From the IMG/VR virus record IMGVR_UViG_3300033997_000266, positions 1-23,586 of that record: DNA of 23,586 nucleotides; one strand, 5' to 3'. This DNA comes from a virus. Positions 12,977 to 19,387 of this stretch are shown here, piece after piece. The notes under the pieces are model-generated. The model was given only the letters and a program-made list of their open reading frames with translations. It ran no database searches and was not told the DNA's origin. Both the position numbers and the translations under genes were made by a program. Numbering within the stretch: the stretch's first letter is position 1; every line of letters begins with the position of its first letter.

Positions 12977-13195
12977 ATGACCATGCAACTCCGTCCGCCG
13001 CGCCCGGCATCCCAGCACGTCAGCGATCGCGACAACATCATCCTGAAGTCGGTCATGCATGAGCTGGCCCTAGCCCTCGACGAGCCGCTGATCTCGACCG
13101 CGCATGCCGCCGGTACCGACCGGCAGGCCCTGCGCCTGGCCCGCGAGCTTGAGGCTCGCACCCTTGAACGCGCCGAGAACCAGCCCAGCGCATAA
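12977..13195 (+). CDS. small helical hypothetical protein
   Basis: 72 residues starting MTMQLRPPRPASQHVSDRDN. ATG at 12977 follows GGGAGG closely after the previous stop, so the longer overlapping frame is rejected. The body (LKSVMHELALALDEPLISTAHAAGTDRQALRLARELEARTLERAEN) is strongly helical and amphipathic with no cysteines or membrane segment. It is probably co-translated with the preceding gene. Function unknown. Confidence 0.6.
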   Translation: MTMQLRPPRPASQHVSDRDNIILKSVMHELALALDEPLISTAHAAGTDRQALRLARELEARTLERAENQPSA

Positions 13196-13245
13196 CCCTC
13201 TTTGGCCCGTCTCACCACCGGGCAGCAACACAACAGGACCCAGCA

Positions 13246-13401
13246 ATGACCAATTCAACCATGGCCCATGGGGGCCACCCCTTGCTGAACGACCTCAACC
13301 ACTGCCCACTGTGCGGCAGTGATCTGCAGTCCGGCAGCAATGACCGCGCTTATGAGTGCCCCGCCTGTGAGTACACCGAGCAGGAGGTGGCTCATGGTTA
13401 A
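13246..13401 (+). CDS. 51-residue zinc-ribbon microprotein
   Basis: ATG at 13246 follows ACAGGACCCAGCA. The protein has CPLCG at residues 20-24 and CPAC at 38-41, a four-cysteine zinc ribbon (Cys20, 23, 38, 41) with the intervening loop SDLQSGSNDRAYE. Such microproteins (LNHCPLCGSDL...YECPACEYTE) occur widely in phage early regions. The tail overlaps the start of the next gene at 13394 by eight bases. A nucleic-acid or protein-adaptor role is possible. Confidence 0.65.
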   Translation: MTNSTMAHGGHPLLNDLNHCPLCGSDLQSGSNDRAYECPACEYTEQEVAHG

Positions 13402-13525
13402 CCCCTCATCCGTTGCCATCTGGGAGCTCTATGAGCTCAAGAAGCGTGAATTGCAAGCAATGGGGTTATCCCAGCGTGAGTACGAGCTGGCCGTGCGCCG
13501 ATTGGCTGATGAATTGGAGGTGTGA
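13394..13525 (+). CDS. 43-residue helical phage protein
   Basis: MVNPSSVAIWELYELKKREL...LSQREYELAVRRLADELEV. ATG at 13394 has GGAGG about seven bases upstream inside the preceding gene, giving an eight-base overlap. The peptide is almost entirely amphipathic helix. It ends one base before the replication gene's ATG at 13527, so it is probably translated in tandem with it. It may be a partner of the replication protein; nothing in the sequence proves that. Confidence 0.6.
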   Translation: MVNPSSVAIWELYELKKRELQAMGLSQREYELAVRRLADELEV

Positions 13526-13526
13526 G

Positions 13527-14279
13527 ATGAGCATGGCTCTTATGGTTAAGGCGATGTGCATCAAGGTAGGTAACCCGCTTCGCAAACTGGTGCTGATCAA
13601 GCTGGCAGACAATGCCAGCGACAACGGTGAATGCTGGCCATCACATCAGCATATTGCCGATCAGTGTGAGATCTCCCGGCGTTCAGTGATCAATCACATT
13701 GAGGCTCTGTGTGAATCCGGATTGCTGAAAAAAGAGGGTCGATTAGGGCCTAATGGCAAGAAGTCGAACATGTACGTTTTGAGTCTTGATGGTGCAGGAG
13801 CTGCACATCCGAATGTGCAGGAGATTCACCAGGGTGGTGCAGGAGCTGCACTAGGGGGTGGTGCAGGAGCTGCACATAGAATCAGTCACTCTTTAGAACC
13901 AGTCATTGAACCAGTAATACCCCCTGTATCCCCCAAGGGGGAAAAATCAAAGCGCGGGACGCGTTTGCCTGATGACTGGAAACTTCCCAAAGCCTGGGGT
14001 GAGTGGGCAATGACCGAGCTTGGCCTGTTGCGAAACCAGATCCTGCTGGAGGCGGAAACTTTCGCCGACTACTGGCAATCACTGCCAGGCGCCAAGGCGG
14101 TGAAGCTGGACTGGGAGAAGACCTGGCGAAACTGGGTCCGTCGCTCCTGCACCAGCCCGTCGCGAAAACCTGCTAACCGTAAACCGGAGCCGCCGATGCC
14201 ACGGGCCTTTGGCGAGGACGCTGCCCCGAGCGGCAAGCCATCGGCTCCGGCCTTCCGTCCACGCGCTTTCGGGGAGTGA
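13527..14279 (+). CDS. winged-helix phage replication protein (lambda O / helicase-loader type)
   Basis: 250 residues from ATG at 13527, supported by GGAGG upstream and tight spacing to the previous stop. The N-terminal winged helix (about residues 16-88: RKLVLIKLADNASDNGECWPSHQHIADQCEISRRSVINHIEALCESGLLKKEGR) is the typical phage replication-initiator helix-turn-helix domain. The middle (about 88-117) is an Ala/Gly repeat encoded by iterons. The C-terminal part (about 145-215: LPDDWKLPKAWGEWAMTELGL...FADYWQSLPGAKAVKLDWEKTWRNWVRRS) is the DnaT-like tail common in such proteins. It should bind the internal origin and deliver the DnaB helicase encoded next. A PRAFGE motif occurs twice at the end. 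Confidence 0.85.
   Translation: MSMALMVKAMCIKVGNPLRKLVLIKLADNASDNGECWPSHQHIADQCEISRRSVINHIEALCESGLLKKEGRLGPNGKKSNMYVLSLDGAGAAHPNVQEIHQGGAGAALGGGAGAAHRISHSLEPVIEPVIPPVSPKGEKSKRGTRLPDDWKLPKAWGEWAMTELGLLRNQILLEAETFADYWQSLPGAKAVKLDWEKTWRNWVRRSCTSPSRKPANRKPEPPMPRAFGEDAAPSGKPSAPAFRPRAFGE
13792..13875 (+). repeat. four iterons within the replication gene, probable origin
   Basis: The 15-base dyad GTGCAG-GAG-CTGCAC occurs perfectly at 13792-13806, 13837-13851 and 13861-13875, and in degenerate form (GTGCAGGAGATTCAC) at 13815-13829. Starts are 22-24 bases apart, close to two helical turns. Sequence after the last copy (13876-13920) looks richer in A and T. The arrangement parallels lambda ori, where four iterons lie inside gene O next to an AT-rich segment. 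Confidence 0.75.
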
Positions 14280-14283
14280 TGCC

Positions 14284-15627
14284 ATGAGAAACCAAAACGT
14301 TAGCGCCATCGCCCCGCAACAGGCCGAACACCACCTGAGCGAGCGGCTCTACAGCCACGATGCGGAGTCCTCCGTGCTGGGCTGTGTGCTGCTCGATGCC
14401 AGCCTGATGGCCGAGTGCCGCCTGACCCAGGAGTCGTTCAACTCGCAGGTCCATCGCCGGATCTTTGCCGCCTGTCTGGCGCTGCACCTGAGCCGGACGC
14501 CCATCGATCTCATCACCCTGCAGGGGGAGCTGGAGCGCCGCAACGAGCTGGACATGATCGGCGGGTTCGCCTACCTGGTCGAGATCGCCAAGAACACCCC
14601 AAGCTCGGCGAACTTCAGCGCCTACCAGGAGATCGTGCAGTCCCGTTACCAGTTGCGTAAGACCTACCTGATGCTGCGTGAGGCCCTGCCGCGGCTGGAG
14701 CGCGGCGAGAACGTCTCTGACGAGCTGGCATCCTCGCTGATGCGCATCGCTCAGCCCAGTGGCAAGTACGAGCACGGTCCGGAGGAGATTGCCAGGGCGG
14801 CAGTCGATGCCATCGAGCGCTACCAGATGGGGTTTGAGCAGGGGGTCACCTACGGGATCCCCGATCTGGATGCGGCCGCCAACGGAGCGCATAACTCGGA
14901 CCTGGTGATCATCGCCGCCCGCCCGGCCATGGGGAAAACCGCGCTGCTGCTGAACATGATCCTGGGCGCTCTGGCGGTGCCCGCCGGCCATTCGGTGGGG
15001 TTTATCTCAGCCGAGATGCCGGTCGCGCAGATTGGCACCCGGATCTGCTGCATGGATGGCCGCGTGAACAGCCACAAGATGCGCACCGGCCAGTTGGATG
15101 ACGAGGACTGGGCGCGGCTGACTGCCGCCACCGGGCGCCTGATTGGCTCCAAGCTGCGGGTGTTCGACAAGTCCGGGGTGAGCATTGGCGAGATTGAGCG
15201 GCTCGCCCGGCGCTGGAAGCACGAGCACGGCCTGACGGCGCTCTACGTGGATTACCTGCAGCGCATCAAGGGGGTGAACCCCAACGCCGAGCGCTGGCAG
15301 CAGGTGGGGGACAACGTCATGCGGCTCAAGGAGCTGGCCCGCGAGCTGGATATCCCGGTGATCTGCCTGGCCCAGGTGAACCGGGCCTGCGAAGAACGTG
15401 GCAACAAGCGGCCCGGCATGGGGGACATCGCCAACTCGTCCGAGGTCGAGAAGGAGGCCGACCAGATCATGGTGTTGTATCGGGATGAGGTCTACGACGA
15501 GAACAGCACCGACAAGGGGACCGCCGAGATCAACTACGTGAAGAATCGCCACGGCCCGACCGGGGTGGTGCGGGTGCGCTGGCAGGCGCCATTCATGCGG
15601 TTCTGCAACCTGAAGGAGGAATACTGA
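14284..15627 (+). CDS. dnaB: DnaB-family replicative helicase
   Basis: 447 residues from ATG at 14284, four bases after the previous stop. The N-terminal DnaB domain (about 15-120) has LYSHDAESSVLGCVLLDASL, followed by IDLITLQGELERRNELDMIGGFAYL. The RecA-like C-domain carries Walker A ARPAMGKT (residues 212-219), ISAEMPVAQIGTR, Walker B ALYVDYLQRI and the downstream ICLAQVNRACEERGNKRPGMGDIANSSEVEKEADQIMVLYRDEVY. It ends with the DnaB-type tail NRHGPTGVVRVRWQAPFMRF. The enzyme unwinds DNA 5' to 3' as a hexamer. Its pairing with the winged-helix origin protein forms a P22-like replication pair rather than a lambda O/P pair. Confidence 0.95.
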   Translation: MRNQNVSAIAPQQAEHHLSERLYSHDAESSVLGCVLLDASLMAECRLTQESFNSQVHRRIFAACLALHLSRTPIDLITLQGELERRNELDMIGGFAYLVEIAKNTPSSANFSAYQEIVQSRYQLRKTYLMLREALPRLERGENVSDELASSLMRIAQPSGKYEHGPEEIARAAVDAIERYQMGFEQGVTYGIPDLDAAANGAHNSDLVIIAARPAMGKTALLLNMILGALAVPAGHSVGFISAEMPVAQIGTRICCMDGRVNSHKMRTGQLDDEDWARLTAATGRLIGSKLRVFDKSGVSIGEIERLARRWKHEHGLTALYVDYLQRIKGVNPNAERWQQVGDNVMRLKELARELDIPVICLAQVNRACEERGNKRPGMGDIANSSEVEKEADQIMVLYRDEVYDENSTDKGTAEINYVKNRHGPTGVVRVRWQAPFMRFCNLKEEY

Positions 15628-15806
15628 TGGACGCTATTGCTGTGCCAGCAAGCCAGATCTTGCAAGAGTGGGAGGCTGAGATGCGCATCAGGGCGAAGTT
15701 GACACCACCAGAGTTGGCAGCTCGGGAGCGCCAGCAACGCATGGTCAGAGAACGGGAGATATCCCGTGCCTTTGGGCGGCGCTATCGCATCGAGGAGGAT
15801 TGCTGA
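15627..15806 (+). CDS. 59-residue charged helical protein after dnaB
   Basis: ATG at 15627 overlaps the helicase stop as TGATG, with AAGGAGG upstream in the end of dnaB. The sequence MDAIAVPASQILQEWEAEMR...PELAARERQQRMVREREISRAFGRRYRIEED is strongly charged and helical. The strong ribosome site and coupling support it as a real gene despite its size. It could interact with the helicase or act as a small regulatory partner; no motif decides. Confidence 0.6.
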   Translation: MDAIAVPASQILQEWEAEMRIRAKLTPPELAARERQQRMVREREISRAFGRRYRIEEDC

Positions 15807-15807
15807 C

Positions 15808-16110
15808 ATGTTCAATCCTGATGTGATCGTCGCGGTCGTGGCTGCGAAGTTCTGCCGGGTGGTGATCTATCCGGCCGTGCGGGGCTGGTGTGGGGAACGG
15901 ATGCAGCTCGAGGTGGCCGACGAGATCGCCGCGCTGGGCCACACCGATTGCCAGCGCGGGGCAGGGCATTGGCTGGTGCAGGGCGCGACGCCTGAGCGAG
16001 TGGCGGAGGAGGCTGCACGGCTGAGAGCCGCGCCAGTGCTGGTGTTGCGAGGCGGTGACTCATTTGGGGTTGTGGATAACTTCGAAGGGGAGGGCCTTGC
16101 CAACCAGTGA
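15808..16110 (+). CDS. hypothetical protein
   Basis: 100 residues from ATG at 15808 (MFNPDVIVAVVAAKFCRVVIYPAVRGWCGERM), with GGAGG about ten bases upstream. The first 25 residues are hydrophobic but interrupted by Lys and Arg, so a membrane segment is doubtful. The rest alternates strands and helices (LEVADEIAALGHTDCQRGAGHWLVQGATPERVAEEAARLRAAPVLVLRGG). No family is recognised. It ends the helicase cluster before a 76-base gap. Confidence 0.55.
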   Translation: MFNPDVIVAVVAAKFCRVVIYPAVRGWCGERMQLEVADEIAALGHTDCQRGAGHWLVQGATPERVAEEAARLRAAPVLVLRGGDSFGVVDNFEGEGLANQ

Positions 16111-16147
16111 CAATCGGTATATCGCGCCGTAACATGTTTCAGGCCGA

Positions 16148-16187
16148 ACCTAGACCACCCGGCTGTTTAACCAAAGGACCTAGACCA
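16148..16187 (+). repeat. direct repeat in the intergenic leader
   Basis: ACCTAGACCA occurs at 16148-16157 and again at 16178-16187, thirty bases apart, the second copy running into the ATG of the next gene with AAAGG before it. It is a variant of the recurring AGGACCCAGACC leader of this phage. The 76-base gap 16111-16186 holds no other clear element; no confident promoter is seen. Confidence 0.45.
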
Positions 16188-16480
16188 TGACCAAACCGCA
16201 TACCCGAGATCTCTCCATCGCGACCCAACTTGGCCGCGTGATTGCGATCATGAGCGACGGAAAAGCCCGTACCCTGCGCGACATCGAGCGCGAGTGCTGG
16301 AGCCGCTACGGCCACGCCGACACCCAGGCCGCCATCAGCGCCCGCCTGCGCGAAGTCTGCTGTCACGGCTGGGTAAAACACTCCAGCTGCCAGAACATCG
16401 ACGGCAAGCAGGTGTGGCACTACCACCTCTCGCCGTTCCCCACAGCGGAAGCCGTTGCGGCTAAGGCGGTGGCAGCATGA
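16187..16480 (+). CDS. small winged-helix-like protein
   Basis: 97 residues from ATG at 16187, preceded by AAAGGACCTAGACC. The region about 10-75 (TQLGRVIAIMSDGKARTLRDIERECWSRYGHADTQAAISARLREVCCHGWVKHSSCQNIDGKQVWHYHLS) has the helix-helix-wing order of small winged-helix proteins, with a RLRE recognition-like helix and a beta hairpin ending in HYHL. A DNA-binding role is inferred. It is coupled by ATGA to the next small gene. Confidence 0.65.
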   Translation: MTKPHTRDLSIATQLGRVIAIMSDGKARTLRDIERECWSRYGHADTQAAISARLREVCCHGWVKHSSCQNIDGKQVWHYHLSPFPTAEAVAAKAVAA

Positions 16481-16650
16481 GATTCGCCATGACAATCGCC
16501 GCTGTTATGGCGGCCAGTGCTCCGGCCTGGATTGACCCGATCCGCTTCACGCCATCCAGTTCATTCTGCATCCCCAACCCGCGCAATGACAGGGCCGCAA
16601 AACGCCAGCGTGCCGCCGCCAAGCGCCGCAACAAAGCCAAGCGGGGGTGA
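16477..16650 (+). CDS. 57-residue protein with hydrophobic N-terminus and highly basic C-terminus
   Basis: ATG at 16477 overlaps the previous stop as ATGA. The N-terminal MRFAMTIAAVMAASAPAWID looks like a signal peptide or short membrane segment, with possible cleavage after ASA. The C-terminal 20 residues are dominated by Arg, Lys and Ala (DRAAKRQRAAAKRRNKAKRG). The combination is odd for a soluble phage protein and may mark a membrane-acting or DNA-binding microprotein. It ends two bases before the next ATG. Confidence 0.5.
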   Translation: MRFAMTIAAVMAASAPAWIDPIRFTPSSSFCIPNPRNDRAAKRQRAAAKRRNKAKRG

Positions 16651-16652
16651 GG

Positions 16653-17183
16653 ATGAGCAATCTGACCCAGGCCCAAGAGGCCCAATTCCGTGAGCTGGTG
16701 ATCGCCAAGCACGGGGAGGCGTTCACCACTTCCCGCCAGGTAGCTGAGCTGTTTGGAAAAGATCATCGCAACGTGCTGCGAGCTATCCGCTTGCTGGACT
16801 GTGATGAGGAATTCACCGCGCTCAATTTTGAGCTGACTGATTTCATTGATAAAAATGGCGATCCAAGACCAGAGTACCTGATGACGAAGGACGGCATGGT
16901 ATTCCTGGTTATGGGGTTCACCGGCAAGAAAGCTGCACAATTCAAACTGCTCTACATCCGTGCGTTCAACTGGATGGCCGAGCAGATCCGCTCCACCCAT
17001 GAGCTGACCAACTGGCAGCACGATTTCACCCGCAGAGAAGCAGCATCGGTTGCCAACGGTACGCTGCATGGGCAAGGTCTGGCCCGTCGCCGCATCGAGA
17101 AGCATGCGCTGAGCCATGAGCAAGCAGCCATCCATTCCAAGCTCCAGCTGTGCTTGAATCTGATCGGTGAGGAGGCGGCATAA
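16653..17183 (+). CDS. rha: Rha-family phage regulatory protein
   Basis: 176 residues from ATG at 16653. The Rha core (about residues 20-100) shows FTTSRQVAELFGKDHRNVLRAIRLLDCDEEFTALNFELTDFIDKNGDPRPEYLMTKDGMVFLVMGFTGKKAAQFKLLYIRAFNWM, an excellent match to the pRha pattern (VA..F.K.H..VLR.I..L, LMTKDGF..L.MGFTGKKA..FK..YI.AFN). Rha proteins occur in temperate phages and are reported to interfere with lytic infection in some hosts. The C-terminal part carries an ANGTLHGQGLARRRIEKHALSHEQAAIHSKLQLCLNLIGEEAA helical extension. It is the regulator before the DUF1367/DUF1364 pair. Confidence 0.88.
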   Translation: MSNLTQAQEAQFRELVIAKHGEAFTTSRQVAELFGKDHRNVLRAIRLLDCDEEFTALNFELTDFIDKNGDPRPEYLMTKDGMVFLVMGFTGKKAAQFKLLYIRAFNWMAEQIRSTHELTNWQHDFTRREAASVANGTLHGQGLARRRIEKHALSHEQAAIHSKLQLCLNLIGEEAA

Positions 17184-17185
17184 CC

Positions 17186-17779
17186 ATGGAACTTACCCTT
17201 CTGAAAATGTCCGGCGGGGTACTTGCCCCATCCACTCCGGCCGATGCCGAAGCCATCAAGCTGATGCCGATCGGTACCACCATCCTGGCCAAGGGCAAGG
17301 GGCGCCGCAACCTGGCGTTTCATCGCCGTTTCTTCGCCCTGCTCAACCTGACTTTCGATTACTGGGAGCCAACTGGCGGCATGGTCTCGCCAGCAGAGCA
17401 GGGGATCCTGTCCCGATTCGTTCGCTACCTCGCTCAGTTCGGCGCAGGCGGCGTGTTGGACAAGGCCAAGGATGAGTTTATCGACCAGCTAGCCAGCAGT
17501 CGTACCGAGCGCCACGGTCCCCAGGCTGAGAAGTCGTTTGAGGTGATGCGCAAGTGGCTCACCGTCGAGGCCGGTTATTACACCGTGGTGATGCTGCCGG
17601 ATGGCGGCATGCGCAAGGAGGCCAAGAGCGTCAGCTTCGCCAAGATGGATCAGGCGGAGTTCTCCGACCTGTACCGGGCTGTGTTCGGGGTCTGCTGGCG
17701 CTATGTGCTGAGCAAGCAGTTTGCCACCGAGGAGGAGGCTGAGAATGCCTGCTCCCAACTGATGGGGTTCGCCGGATGA
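17186..17779 (+). CDS. DUF1367 family phage protein
   Basis: 197 residues. It matches the DUF1367 order over its full length: LLKMSGGVLAPSTPADAEAI, RNLAFHRRFFALLNLTFDYWEPTGG, VRYLAQFGAGG, VMRKWLTVEAGYYTVVMLPDGGMRKEAKSVSFAKMDQAEFSDLYRAVFGVCWRYVL and AENACSQLMGFAG. The function is not known. It is usually found, as here, in the nin-like region between replication genes and Q. The stop overlaps the next start at 17776. Confidence 0.88.
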   Translation: MELTLLKMSGGVLAPSTPADAEAIKLMPIGTTILAKGKGRRNLAFHRRFFALLNLTFDYWEPTGGMVSPAEQGILSRFVRYLAQFGAGGVLDKAKDEFIDQLASSRTERHGPQAEKSFEVMRKWLTVEAGYYTVVMLPDGGMRKEAKSVSFAKMDQAEFSDLYRAVFGVCWRYVLSKQFATEEEAENACSQLMGFAG

Positions 17780-18105
17780 GATTCGAGACCAGCCCAATCC
17801 GATCCGGCGACCTGCGCGATGGCGCTCGCGGCCAGCTCTGCAAGATCCAGCTTGCCGGGGTCTGCATCGGTGGTACCGAAACCACGGTGCTGGCTCACCT
17901 GCCAAGCGCCCCGCATGGAATGGCCCTCAAGGGGGATGATTTGGTGGCAGTTGAGGCGTGCTGTGCTTGCCATGACGCCATTGATGGCCGTATCGCCTAC
18001 GACTGGCAGCCCGGGGAGCGTGAAGAGGTCACCTATAGCGCCCTGACACGTCAGCTGCATAGTTGGGTGGTGCGCGGGCTTGTCAGTGTGAAGGGGGCGG
18101 CATGA
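17776..18105 (+). CDS. DUF1364-type putative nuclease
   Basis: 109 residues. The family shows R..ARGQ.C...IPGVC...TTVLAH, then ACSACHD.IDGR; here these are DGARGQLCKIQLAGVCIGGTETTVLAH (Cys22, Cys30, His41) and VEACCACHDAIDGR (Cys62, 63, 65 and His66). The Cys/His layout resembles HNH-like metal-bound nucleases, and the family is often labelled a nuclease. The start ATGA-type overlap with the DUF1367 stop and the overlap with the following gene at 18102 show tight coupling. The substrate is unknown; a replication or recombination role in the nin region is likely. Confidence 0.78.
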   Translation: MRFETSPIRSGDLRDGARGQLCKIQLAGVCIGGTETTVLAHLPSAPHGMALKGDDLVAVEACCACHDAIDGRIAYDWQPGEREEVTYSALTRQLHSWVVRGLVSVKGAA

Positions 18106-18524
18106 TCCACCTCTCTGCTATCGATGCCAGCCGCCTGCTCGGCAACAATCCGAAAGCCAAGGCCGTGGTGAACAAGGTCAAGAAGGCGCAGCAGGTGGAC
18201 ACCCTGCACAGCAAGGTGCTGGCCCAGCTGGTCGGCTTCCCTGACCCAGCCACCGAGCTGTTGTTTCACCCCAAGCGCAAATGGCGCTTCGACTACGCCT
18301 GGGAGGCGCAGAAGCTCGCCCTTGAGGTCCACGGCGGGATCCACTCCGGTGGTCGCCACACCCGGGGGAGGGGGTTCGTAGAGGACCGGGCCAAGATGAA
18401 CGAGGCCACCTTGCTCGGGTGGACCGTGCTGGAAGTCACCCCGGAACACATCAAATCCGGCCAGCTTCGTGCCTGGCTGCTCTCCGCTTTCAATCAGGAC
18501 CCAGACCAGAGGACCAATCCATGA
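18102..18524 (+). CDS. VSR/Hjc-like PD-(D/E)XK endonuclease
   Basis: 140 residues from ATG at 18102, overlapping the previous stop as ATGA. Residues 52-85 read ELLFHPKRKWRFDYAW...LALEVHGGIHSGGRH. This is a phage restriction-endonuclease-fold pattern with an early Glu52, a central Asp64 (RFDYAW) and a Glu75 followed by a HGG turn, then RAKMNEATLLGWTVLEVTPEHIKSG, the typical closing alpha-beta unit. It resembles VSR/DUF559-type nucleases; the usual K of ExK is replaced by His77. A Holliday-junction or repair role in place of RusA/NinG is inferred from the nin-region position. Confidence 0.7.
   Translation: MIHLSAIDASRLLGNNPKAKAVVNKVKKAQQVDTLHSKVLAQLVGFPDPATELLFHPKRKWRFDYAWEAQKLALEVHGGIHSGGRHTRGRGFVEDRAKMNEATLLGWTVLEVTPEHIKSGQLRAWLLSAFNQDPDQRTNP
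18496..18515 (+). repeat. tandem copy of the recurring leader word before Q
   Basis: AGGACC occurs at 18496-18501 and 18510-18515, within the last codons of the endonuclease gene, upstream of the Q start at 18521. The first copy is the full AGGACCCAGACC seen before ATG at 2874 and 8746. Only the second is at ribosome-binding distance, so the first may be a duplicate. Confidence 0.5.
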
Positions 18525-19219
18525 CCCATGCTATCGAAATGGCTCTGCGCCTTTTCTCGCCGAAAGGCGCACTGCATGAGCCCTCGTCTGGTCGCTCCAG
18601 CGCCCTGGGGAGGGAGGAGTTTCTGGGAGCCCTGCAGGTGGCCGCAAAGAGCAACCCGCAAGGACTTCAGTTCCTTATGGCTGACCACCTGGGGGATGAA
18701 CAAGCCCTTGCGTCGCTGCTGGCCCACTTCTGCACCACTCTTGGCAGCAGCGATGCCGGTGGCATGGCCATGGCTATCCTGCTGCGCCGCCCGCTGCCTG
18801 AGCAGCTGGATCACCTGGTACTTTGCCACCCTCACTATGACAAGGAACGCCGCCGGGCCGCCGTGGTGATGGAGAAGGCCAAGCGCGCCCACCGGTCCGG
18901 CAATGATCACGAGTACCAGCGCCTTCTGGCTGAGCGGAACGAGATCCTGTCCCTGGCCAATGACCACTGTGTCGCCGAGATGATGCAGTCAGGGCGCTGC
19001 CCGCACTGCAATGGCACCGGGATCCGCCCGCGCAAGGGTGACGGCTGCCCGAAGTGCCACGGCACCGGCCGGGTCGTGCCACACGTAGAGTTGGTGTCGC
19101 GCCGGTTCGGGCAGGAGATGAGGCAGGCCGTAGAGCGTGCTGTTGATGAGGTGATCCACCAGGCGTCAGATCTGGCCAAAGTCATGGGCCGACAAGTGAG
19201 GGAGATGCGGGCGGATTAG
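18521..19219 (+). CDS. Q: late antitermination protein Q with Cys4 zinc finger
   Basis: 232 residues from ATG at 18521, overlapping the previous stop as ATGA. The N-terminal part is helical. A zinc finger of the CxxCxGxG type (DnaJ-like) spans residues 160-183: Cys160, Cys163 with NGTG, then Cys176, Cys179 with HGTG. This is characteristic of the phage antitermination Q family (phage 82/phi21-like group). A helical C-terminus (FGQEMRQAVERAVDEVIHQASDLAKVM) follows. Q loads on RNA polymerase at the late promoter and makes it ignore terminators. Directly after the gene stand a late promoter and two terminators, exactly where Q should act. Confidence 0.88.
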   Translation: MTHAIEMALRLFSPKGALHEPSSGRSSALGREEFLGALQVAAKSNPQGLQFLMADHLGDEQALASLLAHFCTTLGSSDAGGMAMAILLRRPLPEQLDHLVLCHPHYDKERRRAAVVMEKAKRAHRSGNDHEYQRLLAERNEILSLANDHCVAEMMQSGRCPHCNGTGIRPRKGDGCPKCHGTGRVVPHVELVSRRFGQEMRQAVERAVDEVIHQASDLAKVMGRQVREMRAD

Positions 19220-19271
19220 GCGCGGAGCGTTCGCCGCCGAGCAGGCGCAACCCCATGAATAGACGCAGTGA

Positions 19272-19300
19272 TTGAATCTACCCCTCCCCGGCGTTAGTAT
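19272..19300 (+). promoter_or_regulatory. probable late promoter (pR')
   Basis: TTGAAT (19272-19277), 17-base spacer, TAGTAT (19295-19300); start expected near 19307. Each hexamer matches the sigma70 consensus in four of six positions. It lies 52 bases after the Q stop and just before two terminators, as for late promoters of lambdoid phages. The qut recognition site would overlap it but cannot be defined from this sequence. Confidence 0.65.
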
Positions 19301-19311
19301 TGCTCAAAGAT

Positions 19312-19341
19312 GGCCAGAGTCTCCGTGACCCTGGCCTTTTT
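19312..19341 (+). terminator. first late terminator (tR')
   Basis: GGCCAG pairs with CTGGCC around a 13-base interval (19312-19336), followed by TTTTT. It begins only a few bases after the predicted transcription start, so an unmodified polymerase would release an RNA of roughly 35 bases. Q should override it. Confidence 0.78.
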
Positions 19342-19349
19342 CATTTCTG

Positions 19350-19376
19350 GCCCGCCTCGTGCGGGCTTTGTCGTTT
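19350..19376 (+). terminator. second late terminator
   Basis: GCCCGC-CTCGT-GCGGGC (19350-19366) followed by TTTGTCGTTT, nine bases after the first terminator's U-run. It is nearly identical to the element at 9702. Its U-run ends about 12 bases before the holin ATG, so terminator and ribosome site (GGAGGGG) are closely packed. Confidence 0.72.
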
Positions 19377-19387
19377 CTGGAGGGGCG

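Noticed and set aside
13792-13875. Repeats considered as a CRISPR array
   Set aside because: Units are 15 bases with 7-9 base intervals, lie within a coding frame and lack unique spacers of CRISPR size; they are iterons.
14173-14991. 272-residue leftward open frame opposite dnaB
   Set aside because: The plus strand encodes a clear DnaB helicase; the antisense frame arises from GC-rich third positions.
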